Shown: positions 45,321 to 55,230 of the stretch, in pieces | Position numbering within the stretch: position 1 is the stretch's first letter | Layout: each line of letters begins with the position of its first letter | DNA from: Catenovulum agarivorans DS-2 | GTDB taxonomy: Bacteria; Pseudomonadota; Gammaproteobacteria; Enterobacterales; Alteromonadaceae | Length of the DNA: 64,000 nt | NCBI RefSeq assembly: GCF_000568405.1 | Contig: NZ_ARZY01000023.1 | Span: 1-64,000 of the forward strand | Reading direction: 5' to 3' | The notes under the pieces: generated by a model | Databases searched by the model: none | Told to the model about the DNA's origin: nothing | What the model saw: the letters and a program-made list of their open reading frames with translations, nothing else | Position numbers and translations under genes: made by a program

Positions 45321-46318
45321 AAGATATGACGCAATCAGAGATTGACTTTGTAATTATTTGGGTTGATGGTAATGACAAAAAGCATCAAGCCAAACGAGCA
45401 TCTTATTTGTCTAAGTTAACGCATGATGAGCTAAGCATCAAAAGCCAAGATGATTTTGAAGAGTCGGTCAGTGATCTAAGATTTGTACAAAGTGATGAAT
45501 TAAAGTATTGCCTGCGTTCTATAAAAAAGTATGCACCATGGTATAGAAAAATTATTTTGATTACTGATCAGCAAGTGCCAAGTTTTTTGGATGTAGATAA
45601 ACTATTTTTAGATAGAATTGAAATCGTTGATCATAGTGAGCTTTTTAAAGACTTCCCGGAATATTTACCAACTTTTAACTCAAGAGCTATAGTTACTGCA
45701 TTGCATACGCTTGACTCTTTAAGTGAGCAGTTTATTTTAGGCAATGATGATTTGATGTTAAGTGGTGATGTTACACCCAATTTTTATTTTGAAGGGAATA
45801 AGCCAATTATTAGAGCAAGTTGGTATTCATTGCCCGAAAGTGAAAGCGTTAAATTACACATGCAAGGTACAGTAAATGCGGCTGCCATGCTTGGTTATTC
45901 TAGCGATAATTATCTTATTCCGAGTCATGCATTTATATCTTTAGACAAAACCAGATTAAAAAAGTTAGCGAATGTTTTTCAAAAAAAATTCAAGGAAAAC
46001 AAAAGTTATAAATTTAGGCATCGAGATCAATTTTTGATTGAATCTTTATACAATCATTACTGTATAAAGTATGGTGAAGGTATTTTAAAAGATTACGACT
46101 TTATGGTGCACTTTAGCATTCAGTTGTGTAGAGAAGGGCGTCCAGAAAAGGTCAACTTTTTATTCGATTTGATTAGAAGTCAACAAAGACTGACTTTTTG
46201 TATAAATGAGTTCCAGTCTTTATTAAAAATAATACCCAACCTACATAACATGTTGGATGAGATATGTGGCTCAAAGCTAGCATCAGAGATTGAAATTAAC
46301 AACACACTTGGAAATTAG
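45317..46318 (+). CDS. Stealth-family sugar-1-phosphate transferase
   Basis: The 333 residues carry the Stealth conserved region 1 (IDFVIIWVDGND near residue 8) and region 2 (SDELKYCLRSIKKYAPWYRK, IILITDQQVPSFL, LPTFNSRAIVTALH, FILGNDDLMLSG). A later YKFRHRDQFLIESLY follows. Stealth proteins transfer hexose-1-phosphate units to make phosphodiester-linked glycans. Here, between a LicD-type unit and Maf, it points to a phosphate-bridged glycan. The gene is directly followed by maf with no gap. Confidence 0.85.
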   Translation: MKDMTQSEIDFVIIWVDGNDKKHQAKRASYLSKLTHDELSIKSQDDFEESVSDLRFVQSDELKYCLRSIKKYAPWYRKIILITDQQVPSFLDVDKLFLDRIEIVDHSELFKDFPEYLPTFNSRAIVTALHTLDSLSEQFILGNDDLMLSGDVTPNFYFEGNKPIIRASWYSLPESESVKLHMQGTVNAAAMLGYSSDNYLIPSHAFISLDKTRLKKLANVFQKKFKENKSYKFRHRDQFLIESLYNHYCIKYGEGILKDYDFMVHFSIQLCREGRPEKVNFLFDLIRSQQRLTFCINEFQSLLKIIPNLHNMLDEICGSKLASEIEINNTLGN

Positions 46319-49300
46319 ATGTTAAAAGATATTCGATTACATGTAGAGCAGGATGAAGAAAAACAACAAGAAATAGAAACCTTTTTAGCTGCTGATATCG
46401 CTCGTACCCATGCTAAAAACATCCAAGCATTTAGCTATCATATCCCCTCTGTTCTTGAATATGTACAAAACGTTAGAAGTAGTAATATCAGTTTGTTCTG
46501 CAATAAGTACAAACAAAAAAATATAGTAGATTATGGAAATGGTCGAACTCTGTATGGATTAGAGCCAGAATCCGAAGTTACCCAACAGTTTGAATTATTT
46601 AATAGATTCCCCCAGTTAATTACTTTTACCCATCAAGAAAATGACAAGCCTATAACTAAAGCCGACGAACAAGATGAACCTAGACAAAGTTTAGAATCGC
46701 AAACAAATTATCAAGAATTAATTTCGCGGGATGCTTTACCTGATAATTGTGACTTAGTTGTTGTACTTGGAATTGGTTTGGCTAAGCATATTGAATTGCT
46801 AATTAATCAAAAACAGATTAAGCACTTAGTCATCTATGAACCAGAAATTCAATACTTTCAATGTTCGGTATTAGCTACTGATTGGGATGGAATACTCGAC
46901 TTAGCAAAAGAAAAAGGCACTAGCATCTATTTGCAATTAGGTAAAGATGGGCGGGATATCATCTCAGACTTAAAAGAGTTTTTAGCTGTGTATCCCGCAA
47001 CTGAAGGTTTTTTATATCAACACTATCATCATCCTATTTTTGATTCGATTGTGACTTCATTTCAATTAGGATGGCATCATTGTTTAGCCAATGGTATTCA
47101 ATCGAAAGTTGAAAATAAAAATACCTACCTGCCAATTTGGACACAAGCGATTGATTTAACCCAGCTCAAATCAGTTTGTGAGGAGACTAGCTCACTTTAC
47201 CAAACCAATATCAAGGCGTTTGAAAAGTACTTTCCTCAAATTGCAAAAGAGTTTAAATCTTACAAGCCAAAATATTGGGCTATTGCCGAAAATTCAAATA
47301 AACAAATTAATTTAATTGAGAAGCAGCAACTTGCCTGTTTTCATGGAGACTTTCCGAGAGAAGAAGGCGCATTAAATTTTAATAATTTTGCGACTTTTCC
47401 AAATAAAGACGGTTTGGTTCTGGGATATAAAGGCACCAAATTAAAACACTATTTGCATTACCAATTTGTTGAAAAAACTGAAAAACTTTTAGAGGCGTTA
47501 GAAGAAGAACAAGGCGCCCTGCCAGAAACCATAAAATCACTGATTATGTTTGGTATAGGCACTGGCTATCAAATAGAGGCTCTTTTTGCACAACATAAGG
47601 TTGAAAAACTTTTTATATGTGAGCCCAACCGTGATTATTTTTATGCATCTCTATTTGCAATCAATTGGGCTGAAATACTGCAAAATATAGATGAATCCGG
47701 CGCTCGAATTTATTTAAATATCGGAGATGATGGCACCAATTTATTTAAAGACTTACTCAACCAATTTTATTCGATAGGCCCCTATATATTAGCCAGTACT
47801 TATTTTTACCAAGCTTATTATAATTCAACATTGGTTCAGGCAGTTGCACAATTACGTGAGCAGTTGCAAGTAGTAATATCTATGGGTGAGTACTATGATC
47901 ACGCGAAATATGGTATTGCTCATACAACTGAAACCATATCTAGAGGCTATCCTTTTTTAATCAAACATCCAGCCAAACAATTAACGGTACAACAAAAAGA
48001 AGTGCCAGTCTTTTTAGTTGGAAACGGACCTTCGTTAGATGAATCTATTGAAGTTATTAAAGAATGGCGCGAGCAGGCTATTGTTGTTTCGTGTGGTACC
48101 GCATTAATGCCGCTATACAAAAATGGCATAGTGCCAGATTTTCATGCGGAAATAGAACAAAACCGTTCTACCTTTGACTGGATATGCCGAATTGGTGATT
48201 TTGAATACCTAAAAAATATCAGCTTGATTAGCTGTAATGGTATTCATCCTGACACCTGTGATTTATTTAAAGATGTATATTTATCTTTTAAAGAAGGGGA
48301 ATCTTCAACCGCTTCAGCCATAGAGGTTATTGGTAAGGGAGTGTATGAAGAACTCCAATTTGCTTTTCCAACCGTCTCTAACTTTTCATTAAATATATTC
48401 TCTAAAATTGGCTTTAACCAAATATATTTGTTTGGGGTTGATCTTGGTTTTGCTGACGATAAAAAGCATCACTCAAAAGAGTCTGGCTATTACAAAGATA
48501 CAGGTGAAGAAATGTATAACTATAGAGAAAAGAATAATACCTCTATGGTTGTACCAGGTAATTTTAGGAACACGGTTTTCACCAAACACGAATTTAAGGT
48601 ATCTAAAGTTATATTGGAGCAGACACTTGCGAATAGCAAGATTGATTGCTTTAACTGTTCCGATGGCGCGAAAATTTTTGCTACAACGCCATTGGATAAA
48701 GAGATGGTGCTTTTAACTAACTCTGTATCAGTAAAAAACGAAGCATTAGAATCGTTTAAACATAAAGCATTTGTGTCTATCGAAAATGCGCAAAATTATT
48801 TGGAACAGTTTAAGAATAAATTCCGAGATAAAAATTTCGAGTTTGAATTAGATGGTATAATGGAACAAGTTAGTTTACCAACCCTGTCATTTTCTGACGT
48901 TGAAAATTTAATCAATCAGCAAAAAGAAATGTTATTTGCATCGTATTCACATGGTAAGTCATTATTGTTTTACTTGCTTTACGGTACAGTTAATTATTGC
49001 AACGCATTGCTCAGTAAGTGTAATAGCATCACTGATGAAAAAGTATTTTCCAATTATATTTTAAAAATAATCCAATATTGGAGTGAGTTTTTAAATGAAG
49101 TTAAAGTTGCTATTCCAGTTGTCTTTGACAATTTTGATTTATCAGCATCTTTTTTATGTGAAAGAGAAAAGAAATTACTCAAATCGTGGACAGATAAAAC
49201 TCTTTATTTTACTGAGATACCTTTTCAGCATATGTTTGAGAACTTTTGTGAACAATTCTACGCTAAGGATGTTGTGATTCCAAAGTATTATGAACCAAGT

Positions 49301-49921
49301 ATACTGGGCAACTGCGAACTTGGCGAATTTAAACATATTCGTTTTGCTTTCTTAGTTGAAAGTCAAACTCAGGTTGATTCTATTATTGCTAACATTAATA
49401 AGATGCCTGTAAATCAAGCAAATGTATTTTGGTTAGGAGATAATGTTACCGAATTCAGTTATTCGAAGTTAAAATATAACTCTAGTATTCTCTTGCAACC
49501 GAATTTTTTATCTGGTCACTCAGGAAAAGAATCTTTTAAACGAGGTGAAAAACTGTATTGGGTTAAAGAGCATTTAACTTATGCAATTTTAAAATATGAT
49601 TTTTTGTGCCCATTTAGTCGATATATCGCGCCAAAAATTCAATCAGTTCAATCAGAGCACAATGATAGATCTCTTATTCAATACTATGAAAGAGTGAAGG
49701 CCGCTACAGAGAAATATCAATATTTTATTGAATATAGAGAATATTTAGTATTTGCTGAGTACGAAGAATTAGTAAGCAGAATGATTGATATGGGAGGGAA
49801 CAGGGGCGTTATACATTCCAAGTTGGAACTTGTGCCAACTATGTTGTTTGATTCAGTTATAGCAGATAAATCTATAGATTTTATCTGTAAAACAATTGAT
49901 TGGGATGCTTTACAATTGTAG
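46319..49921 (+). CDS. maf: Motility accessory factor Maf (flagellin glycosyltransferase), duplicated N-terminal domain
   Basis: A very long Maf of 1200 residues. The central MAF/DUF115 domain starts near residue 561 (VPVFLVGNGPSLDESIEVIKEW in adjoining parts; FHAEIEQNRSTFDWI; YLFGVDLGFADDKKHHSKES). Maf proteins transfer CMP-activated nonulosonic acid to flagellin Ser/Thr. Unusually, the N-terminal domain occurs twice: near 140 (VVVLGIGLAKHIELL, LVIYEPEIQYF) and near 403 (LIMFGIGTGYQIEAL, LFICEPNRDYF). The C-terminal 350 residues are helical. Immediately after it are 219 bases with no recognisable gene. Confidence 0.9.
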   Translation: MLKDIRLHVEQDEEKQQEIETFLAADIARTHAKNIQAFSYHIPSVLEYVQNVRSSNISLFCNKYKQKNIVDYGNGRTLYGLEPESEVTQQFELFNRFPQLITFTHQENDKPITKADEQDEPRQSLESQTNYQELISRDALPDNCDLVVVLGIGLAKHIELLINQKQIKHLVIYEPEIQYFQCSVLATDWDGILDLAKEKGTSIYLQLGKDGRDIISDLKEFLAVYPATEGFLYQHYHHPIFDSIVTSFQLGWHHCLANGIQSKVENKNTYLPIWTQAIDLTQLKSVCEETSSLYQTNIKAFEKYFPQIAKEFKSYKPKYWAIAENSNKQINLIEKQQLACFHGDFPREEGALNFNNFATFPNKDGLVLGYKGTKLKHYLHYQFVEKTEKLLEALEEEQGALPETIKSLIMFGIGTGYQIEALFAQHKVEKLFICEPNRDYFYASLFAINWAEILQNIDESGARIYLNIGDDGTNLFKDLLNQFYSIGPYILASTYFYQAYYNSTLVQAVAQLREQLQVVISMGEYYDHAKYGIAHTTETISRGYPFLIKHPAKQLTVQQKEVPVFLVGNGPSLDESIEVIKEWREQAIVVSCGTALMPLYKNGIVPDFHAEIEQNRSTFDWICRIGDFEYLKNISLISCNGIHPDTCDLFKDVYLSFKEGESSTASAIEVIGKGVYEELQFAFPTVSNFSLNIFSKIGFNQIYLFGVDLGFADDKKHHSKESGYYKDTGEEMYNYREKNNTSMVVPGNFRNTVFTKHEFKVSKVILEQTLANSKIDCFNCSDGAKIFATTPLDKEMVLLTNSVSVKNEALESFKHKAFVSIENAQNYLEQFKNKFRDKNFEFELDGIMEQVSLPTLSFSDVENLINQQKEMLFASYSHGKSLLFYLLYGTVNYCNALLSKCNSITDEKVFSNYILKIIQYWSEFLNEVKVAIPVVFDNFDLSASFLCEREKKLLKSWTDKTLYFTEIPFQHMFENFCEQFYAKDVVIPKYYEPSILGNCELGEFKHIRFAFLVESQTQVDSIIANINKMPVNQANVFWLGDNVTEFSYSKLKYNSSILLQPNFLSGHSGKESFKRGEKLYWVKEHLTYAILKYDFLCPFSRYIAPKIQSVQSEHNDRSLIQYYERVKAATEKYQYFIEYREYLVFAEYEELVSRMIDMGGNRGVIHSKLELVPTMLFDSVIADKSIDFICKTIDWDALQL

Positions 49922-50140
49922 GCGTTCCATAATGTTCACAAATTCAAATCATTAATTTTTAGACAGTACTTAGTTGATGACGCTGATATTCGAAAATTTT
50001 TTCAGCTGAACATTTGCAGTTTATATCCGAGAGTGAAGGGGCACACTAACAATGTTTACTGCAAATCTCATTATGAAATTAGTACCTAATCAAATATTGG
50101 AGCATCGACGATAATGCCTTAATTAAAGTCCTGAGAATTT

Positions 50141-50530
50141 GTGTCGATATATATTTATAAGGTTGCTTTAAAAGGTTTGTATAGAGTGCTTAACAGGATT
50201 CAGAAATTTTTTTTATCTGCAGACCAACTGCTTGTTAGACAAGTACAAAAACACCAATATAAAACTGTATCAGTTTATGGAATTGGAGAAGTTGGCGTTG
50301 CCGTCGTTAGTTTGTTAACGGGTAAAGGGATAAAGCTGGAACATTGGTATGATTCTAAGATAGCAACTCAAAATAATCACTATTTAGGTCATACATTAAC
50401 GCCTTATGCAGAATTAAAGCATGATCGTTCTGAAGCTATTATTATTGCTAGCGAAGCTTTTACCGAGCAAATTCAAAAGGTTATTGAAGATAACTTATAC
50501 TCCGGAACCATTGTTAAGCTGAAGCCATGA
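50141..50530 (+). CDS. Small Rossmann-fold protein, module copy 1
   Basis: A 129-residue protein with a GTG start. After about 40 residues, partly amphipathic, comes a dinucleotide/sugar-nucleotide-binding type motif VSVYGIGEVGVAVVSLL, then WYDSKIA and AIIIASEAF. It resembles the N-terminal domain of PglD/NeuD but lacks an acyltransferase part. It overlaps the next glycosyltransferase gene by four bases. It is a paralogue of 55231-55617, and more distantly of 53544-54059 and 58642-59160. Function unknown. Confidence 0.7.
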   Translation: MSIYIYKVALKGLYRVLNRIQKFFLSADQLLVRQVQKHQYKTVSVYGIGEVGVAVVSLLTGKGIKLEHWYDSKIATQNNHYLGHTLTPYAELKHDRSEAIIIASEAFTEQIQKVIEDNLYSGTIVKLKP

Positions 50531-51666
50531 TAAATAAAAAAATATTATTTGTATTTAAAAACCCTATTATTAAATGCCCCAGACCAAGGCGTTTGGCTTT
50601 AACGATTGCAAACAAGCACGAAGTTAGTTATCTCTGTCCCGCAGAAATCAACGAAAGCGAACAACAAGATATAAAGCGTTTTGGCTATTTGTATCGGAAA
50701 ATTCAATCTCCATTTATTCGTTACTTAAAAAAGGTTTCCATCAAATGCGGATTGTTTAAATTAGCAAGTTGGATCGAATCTGATAGATATGAATTTCCTC
50801 TCATATCTGATGGACAGTTTGATATCATTTTTGTTCATGACTTATATTTATTTCCTTATTTCTCTCATTTTACCAAAACTAAAGTCATTTTTGATGCTAG
50901 AGAATATTACCCGCTAGAAATGGCGGATGATACTGTTTGGCGAAATACCGATGGTAAGTTGGCTGAATATACTTGTAAAAAATATCTTAAAAAACCCTAT
51001 AAAATGCTCACTGTATCCAACTCTTTAGTAGAAATGTATCAGTCTATGCTCAAAAGAGATGTACATTATTTTCCAAGTTATCCTAGAGAAGAGTTGAGAA
51101 TACGAGAGCCAAATTTAAACAGTCAGTTTCCACTGCGTTTTATTCATCACGGTGCAGCAATTGAAAATCGTGGTATTGAACGAATGATAGAGCTTATGCG
51201 CTTATTAGGTGATGATTATCAGTTAGATCTTATGCTAGTGCCTATGATGAAAGGGAACTACATTGGTAAATTGAAAGCCATGGCAGCAGACTTACGAAAT
51301 GTAAGATTTATTAATACAGTTCATCCCGATGACATTATAGGGACTTGTGCTGAATATGATCTCGGTTTATATATTATGTCAATAAATGAAAGCCAGAACC
51401 GTTATTGTTTGCCGAATAAATTTTTTGAATTTATATTCGCTGGCTTACCTGTAATCACCAGCTTTTCCCAAGATATGAAAACGCTTATTGATAAAAATGA
51501 CCTTGGAGTGGGTTTTTTAGAGGAAAGTATAGAAGAAATAGCAGAGTCTATACGTCAATTGACAACTGCTGATATTGCTCGATTTAAGCAAAATGTTGCT
51601 GAAAAAACAAAAACATGGACGACAGCAAATAATATACGAAGCAACTTTCCAGAATTAGAATTGTAA
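50527..51666 (+). CDS. Glycosyltransferase (GT4-like), module copy 1
   Basis: The 379 residues show a GT-B layout. The N-terminal half includes NPIIKCPRPRRLALTIA and VIFDAREYYPLEMAD. The C-terminal half has FIHHGAAIENRGIERMIELM and the donor-site-like LPNKFFEFIFAGLPVITS, typical of GT4-like enzymes. It is a paralogue of 55626-56756, colinear over its full length. It is part of a four-gene module with an AsnB-type amidotransferase. Donor and acceptor are unknown. Confidence 0.82.
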   Translation: MINKKILFVFKNPIIKCPRPRRLALTIANKHEVSYLCPAEINESEQQDIKRFGYLYRKIQSPFIRYLKKVSIKCGLFKLASWIESDRYEFPLISDGQFDIIFVHDLYLFPYFSHFTKTKVIFDAREYYPLEMADDTVWRNTDGKLAEYTCKKYLKKPYKMLTVSNSLVEMYQSMLKRDVHYFPSYPREELRIREPNLNSQFPLRFIHHGAAIENRGIERMIELMRLLGDDYQLDLMLVPMMKGNYIGKLKAMAADLRNVRFINTVHPDDIIGTCAEYDLGLYIMSINESQNRYCLPNKFFEFIFAGLPVITSFSQDMKTLIDKNDLGVGFLEESIEEIAESIRQLTTADIARFKQNVAEKTKTWTTANNIRSNFPELEL

Positions 51667-51681
51667 TTTATTGGTGACTTA

Positions 51682-53544
51682 ATGTGCGGTATTACAGGTA
51701 TTATTGACATGCAGGCCGGAGTATCGGCCAGCGAGATTGATAAGTTCAATTATTCACTCTTTCATCGTGGACCTGATTACCAAGCAGTTTATTTGTCACC
51801 CCGTAAGCGTGCTGCTTTGGGGCACTGTAGGTTGTCTATATTAGATATGACAACATCATCACATCAACCTTTCAAGTCTTCCGATGGTAGGTATATATTA
51901 GTTTTTAATGGTGAAATTTATAACTTTATTGAGCTTAAATCTGAGCTAAAACTCTTGGGTCATGAATTTTTCACTACATCCGATACTGAGGTTCTACTTC
52001 ACGCATATTTAGAATGGGGAACAGATTGTTTGTCCAAGTTTAATGGGATGTGGGCTTTTGCAATTTGGGATGACTTAGAGCAAAGTTTGTTTTTAAGCAG
52101 AGATAGGTTTGGCGTTAAGTCCCTATATTTCCAAAATATTGGCTGTCGCTTTGCTTTTGCTTCAGAGCAAAAAGCATTTATTAGTCTAAAACATTCCGTG
52201 TCTATTGATCCTGATAATCTCAATCAAATAATATCTTTTCCAGAAGTTATAGAGTCTCAACGTTTTACTATTTATCGCGATGTGCAAAAACTCCTGCCTG
52301 GTGAATATGCCTTTTTCAAGGACGGTAAATTACAAATATATAAGTGGTGGGATACATACAGTGAACTAAAAAAGTTAGGGCGGAATAATAGTGGTACAGA
52401 AGAGCTACAGTCTATATTTCACGAAGCTTGTGAAATTCGTACTCGGAGTGATGCCAAAGTCGCAACCGCATTGAGTGGCGGAATAGACTCGTCAGTTATA
52501 ACATCACAAATTGCAAAACATTCTAAACCTCATCATGAGATGAAGGCATTTATTGGTTCATTTGATGATCTAGAATGTGATGAGTTTAAATGGGCGGAAC
52601 AAGTTTGTAAAAAGAATAACATTAGTTTTGTTAGAGTTAATATCGATCAAGAAGATGTTATTAACTCTTTTTCTGAAAATGCATTGTGCTTAGAAGATAT
52701 AAACGAGTTACCTGCTATCGGACAGTCAAAAATATATGCAGCCATGCGTGAACAAGGGTATAAGGTTTCGATTGAAGGGCATGGTGGTGATGAGCTTTTC
52801 GGGGGCTATCCCAGACATATAAATGCTTATATGGCAGAAAGTATTTATAACGGAAATTCAATTAGTGATTTAGCTAATGGTATTATTAGTCTAAGTAATA
52901 CTAAGCCATTGCGAAACAATGCTTATTTGAAAGGAAATATTCTTCAGCTTTCCACTGATCCTCAAAAACTCCATATGAAAGGGAGTAGCTCCAAGCTTTA
53001 TTTACGACGTTTTATAAACTCAGACAAGGACCCTGTTAAATTAAAAGTGGCAGAAGTTGACGATGGAGAGTATTTATCAGAGGGTTTGCTGTTTAGAAAG
53101 TTATACGAAGATTTTCATTACTTAACACTTCCCTATATTTTGAGAAACTATGACCGGTTATCAATGAAGCATGGTATAGAGGTAAGATCTCCTTTTCTTG
53201 ATTATCGGTTTGTTCTTGCTGCATTTAGAGCACCTCAAAGCTTTAAAATATCAGAAGGGAAAACTAAACGATTTCTAAGAGATGGTTTAATTTACTTGCC
53301 CGAGCAAATTGCAAATAGAACCGATAAATCTGGTTTTACGCCCCCTATGATTTCTTGGTTAAAAGCCGGTTTGGCTGTTGAAATTCAGGAACGCCTGAAT
53401 GATATTAAAGTTAGAAACTCAACAACATTTGACGGTGTAGGGTTAATTAATACGATCAACGAATTAATAAAACGTAACTCTTATTCTAAGCTATTATCTC
53501 ATTGGCCCTTAATTAATATTGCTTTACTAGAGTCGAGTCACTAA
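51682..53544 (+). CDS. Asparagine synthetase-like amidotransferase, module copy 1
   Basis: Glutamine-dependent amidotransferase of 620 residues. The class II glutaminase domain has the catalytic Cys2 (MCGITGIID) plus RGPDYQ and LVFNGEIYNFIE. The synthetase domain has the PP-loop ALSGGIDSSV near residue 264 and GHGGDELFGGYPRH. In glycan clusters such AsnB homologues usually amidate a sugar carboxylate. Candidates are a uronic acid or the nonulosonic acid. It is a paralogue of 56786-58645, and its stop overlaps the next start by one base. Confidence 0.88.
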   Translation: MCGITGIIDMQAGVSASEIDKFNYSLFHRGPDYQAVYLSPRKRAALGHCRLSILDMTTSSHQPFKSSDGRYILVFNGEIYNFIELKSELKLLGHEFFTTSDTEVLLHAYLEWGTDCLSKFNGMWAFAIWDDLEQSLFLSRDRFGVKSLYFQNIGCRFAFASEQKAFISLKHSVSIDPDNLNQIISFPEVIESQRFTIYRDVQKLLPGEYAFFKDGKLQIYKWWDTYSELKKLGRNNSGTEELQSIFHEACEIRTRSDAKVATALSGGIDSSVITSQIAKHSKPHHEMKAFIGSFDDLECDEFKWAEQVCKKNNISFVRVNIDQEDVINSFSENALCLEDINELPAIGQSKIYAAMREQGYKVSIEGHGGDELFGGYPRHINAYMAESIYNGNSISDLANGIISLSNTKPLRNNAYLKGNILQLSTDPQKLHMKGSSSKLYLRRFINSDKDPVKLKVAEVDDGEYLSEGLLFRKLYEDFHYLTLPYILRNYDRLSMKHGIEVRSPFLDYRFVLAAFRAPQSFKISEGKTKRFLRDGLIYLPEQIANRTDKSGFTPPMISWLKAGLAVEIQERLNDIKVRNSTTFDGVGLINTINELIKRNSYSKLLSHWPLINIALLESSH

Positions 53545-54059
53545 TGGACATTTTGGAAGAACGGATTAAATTACACCTTGGTATCTCAGATGACATTTAC
53601 ACGATAGTCATTTGGGGGGCCGGCCAATTTGGAGAACTTATCTATAATTTATTAGCCTCCAAATGGCCACAACACAAGATTCTCGGATATGTTGATTCTT
53701 CAGTTAAACAAGTCACATTTAAAGGGCAAGCTAAGATCTTTCCAATATCAGAGTTAACCTCTATGGAATATGATTTGCTGTTTATCAGTAGTATTGAGTA
53801 TGAATCAGAGATCGAAGCACAACTTAATTCTTTAGATATAAAGCTTCCCGGAAAAGCTATTAAGTTGACGGAAATACCAGACTTACTTTTATTAATTCAA
53901 GAGTTGCATGCATCAAGAGACTATCAAAAGACAAAAAATCTTATTTACCGTTTTCCGGATGTAGAGGCCTTTTGGCTATTGCTTTCAGAGTTAGCAACAG
54001 ACCCACATGAGTCTAAGTTGTGCTATGAATGCTACCAACGGTTAAGTAAAAAACGTTAG
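53544..54059 (+). CDS. Rossmann-helical protein, module copy 1
   Basis: The 171 residues begin with a short helix, then a Rossmann-like motif VIWGAGQFGELIYNLL near residue 25, GYVDSSVKQ and LLFISSIEYESEI. A C-terminal helical TPR-like part follows (about 115-170; RDYQKTKNLIYRFPDVEAFW). It is a paralogue of 58642-59160. It starts within the stop of the amidotransferase gene, so the two are probably functional partners. Function unknown. Confidence 0.7.
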   Translation: MDILEERIKLHLGISDDIYTIVIWGAGQFGELIYNLLASKWPQHKILGYVDSSVKQVTFKGQAKIFPISELTSMEYDLLFISSIEYESEIEAQLNSLDIKLPGKAIKLTEIPDLLLLIQELHASRDYQKTKNLIYRFPDVEAFWLLLSELATDPHESKLCYECYQRLSKKR

Positions 54060-54101
54060 ATATTGTAAGTCTGTTCAACAATAATTTTTAAAGGGGATAT
54101 T

Positions 54102-55187
54102 TTGATTAAAATTGTTACGATTATTGGTGCAAGACCCCAATTTATTAAGGCTGCTGCATTCAGTCGTGTTTTGCGCGAAAAATATGATCCTGCAAACCCA
54201 GTTAAAGAGATTTTAGTTCACACCGGTCAACATTTTGATAGCAATATGAGCAAGGTGTTTTTTGATGAACTGCGTATACCTGAGCCTGATTATAATTTAG
54301 GTATTCATGGCGGAAGTCATGGCGATATGACTGGCAAAATGATTATCGAAATTGAAAAGGTATTATTTAAGGAAACACCGGATATTGTATTAGTTTATGG
54401 TGATACTAATTCGACCTTAGCCGGGGCGATATCAGCCTCTAAACTAAACATCCCTATCGTTCATGTTGAAGCAGGTTTGAGGTCGTTCAACAGAGTTATG
54501 CCTGAAGAGATTAATCGTGTGATGGCAGACCATGTATCTGATTTACTTTTTTCGCCCACGAAAACAGCTTCAAAAAATTTACAGAACGAGGGAATTGAAC
54601 ATGGAAGAATATGCGAAGTTGGCGACATAATGTATGATGCTGCACTCTATTATAAAAAGCTTGCCAAAAAACCAGACAGTTTAAAATTAGAAATTGAAAA
54701 ATTTTTTCTGTTGACTATTCATAGAGCTGAAAATACCGACAACCCAGCAAAACTTAGTGCAATAATCGAAGCATGCGCTAAACTCCCGTATCATTTAATT
54801 TGTCCTATTCACCCCAGAACCCTTCAAAAGTTAAGTGCTTTGAATATAACAGTTCCCGACAATTTAATGTTAATTGAACCCGTAAGTTATCTTGAAATGG
54901 TTTGGTTGGAAGTCAGTTGTGAAGCAGTTATAACTGATTCAGGAGGCGTTCAGAAAGAAGCATTTTTCCATCATAAGCCTTGCCTCACATTGAGAGAAGA
55001 AACTGAGTGGGTTGAGTTATGTGACTTAGGTGTAAATATACTGACTAGAGCTGAAGATTTATACACGTCTTATATTAAAATGTCTTCACAATCACTTGAA
55101 CATTTATTTGAACAAACCCTTTATGGTTATGGAAATACGGCAGAATTGATTTTAAACGAGATTCTAAAGCGGTATGCAAATGGCTAA
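54102..55187 (+). CDS. wecB: UDP-N-acetylglucosamine 2-epimerase
   Basis: Converts UDP-GlcNAc to UDP-ManNAc (non-hydrolysing WecB type) for surface glycan synthesis. It is a GT-B-like enzyme of 361 residues with TIIGARPQFIKAAAFS, HTGQHFD, VYGDTNSTLAGA, HVEAGLRSFNRVMPEEINR, TIHRAENT and TDSGGVQKEAFF. The start is TTG with AAGGGG upstream. It stands exactly between the two copies of the duplicated module. A hydrolysing NeuC-like function is less likely by motif. Confidence 0.9.
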   Translation: MIKIVTIIGARPQFIKAAAFSRVLREKYDPANPVKEILVHTGQHFDSNMSKVFFDELRIPEPDYNLGIHGGSHGDMTGKMIIEIEKVLFKETPDIVLVYGDTNSTLAGAISASKLNIPIVHVEAGLRSFNRVMPEEINRVMADHVSDLLFSPTKTASKNLQNEGIEHGRICEVGDIMYDAALYYKKLAKKPDSLKLEIEKFFLLTIHRAENTDNPAKLSAIIEACAKLPYHLICPIHPRTLQKLSALNITVPDNLMLIEPVSYLEMVWLEVSCEAVITDSGGVQKEAFFHHKPCLTLREETEWVELCDLGVNILTRAEDLYTSYIKMSSQSLEHLFEQTLYGYGNTAELILNEILKRYANG

Positions 55188-55230
55188 ATTTGTATAATCA
55201 TCTGAGAAAGTTGAAAATTAAAGTTTTTAC

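Noticed and set aside
49922-50140. Possible gene remnant after maf
   Set aside because: The 219 bases hold stops in all frames, no recognisable protein fragment and no clear promoter or terminator.
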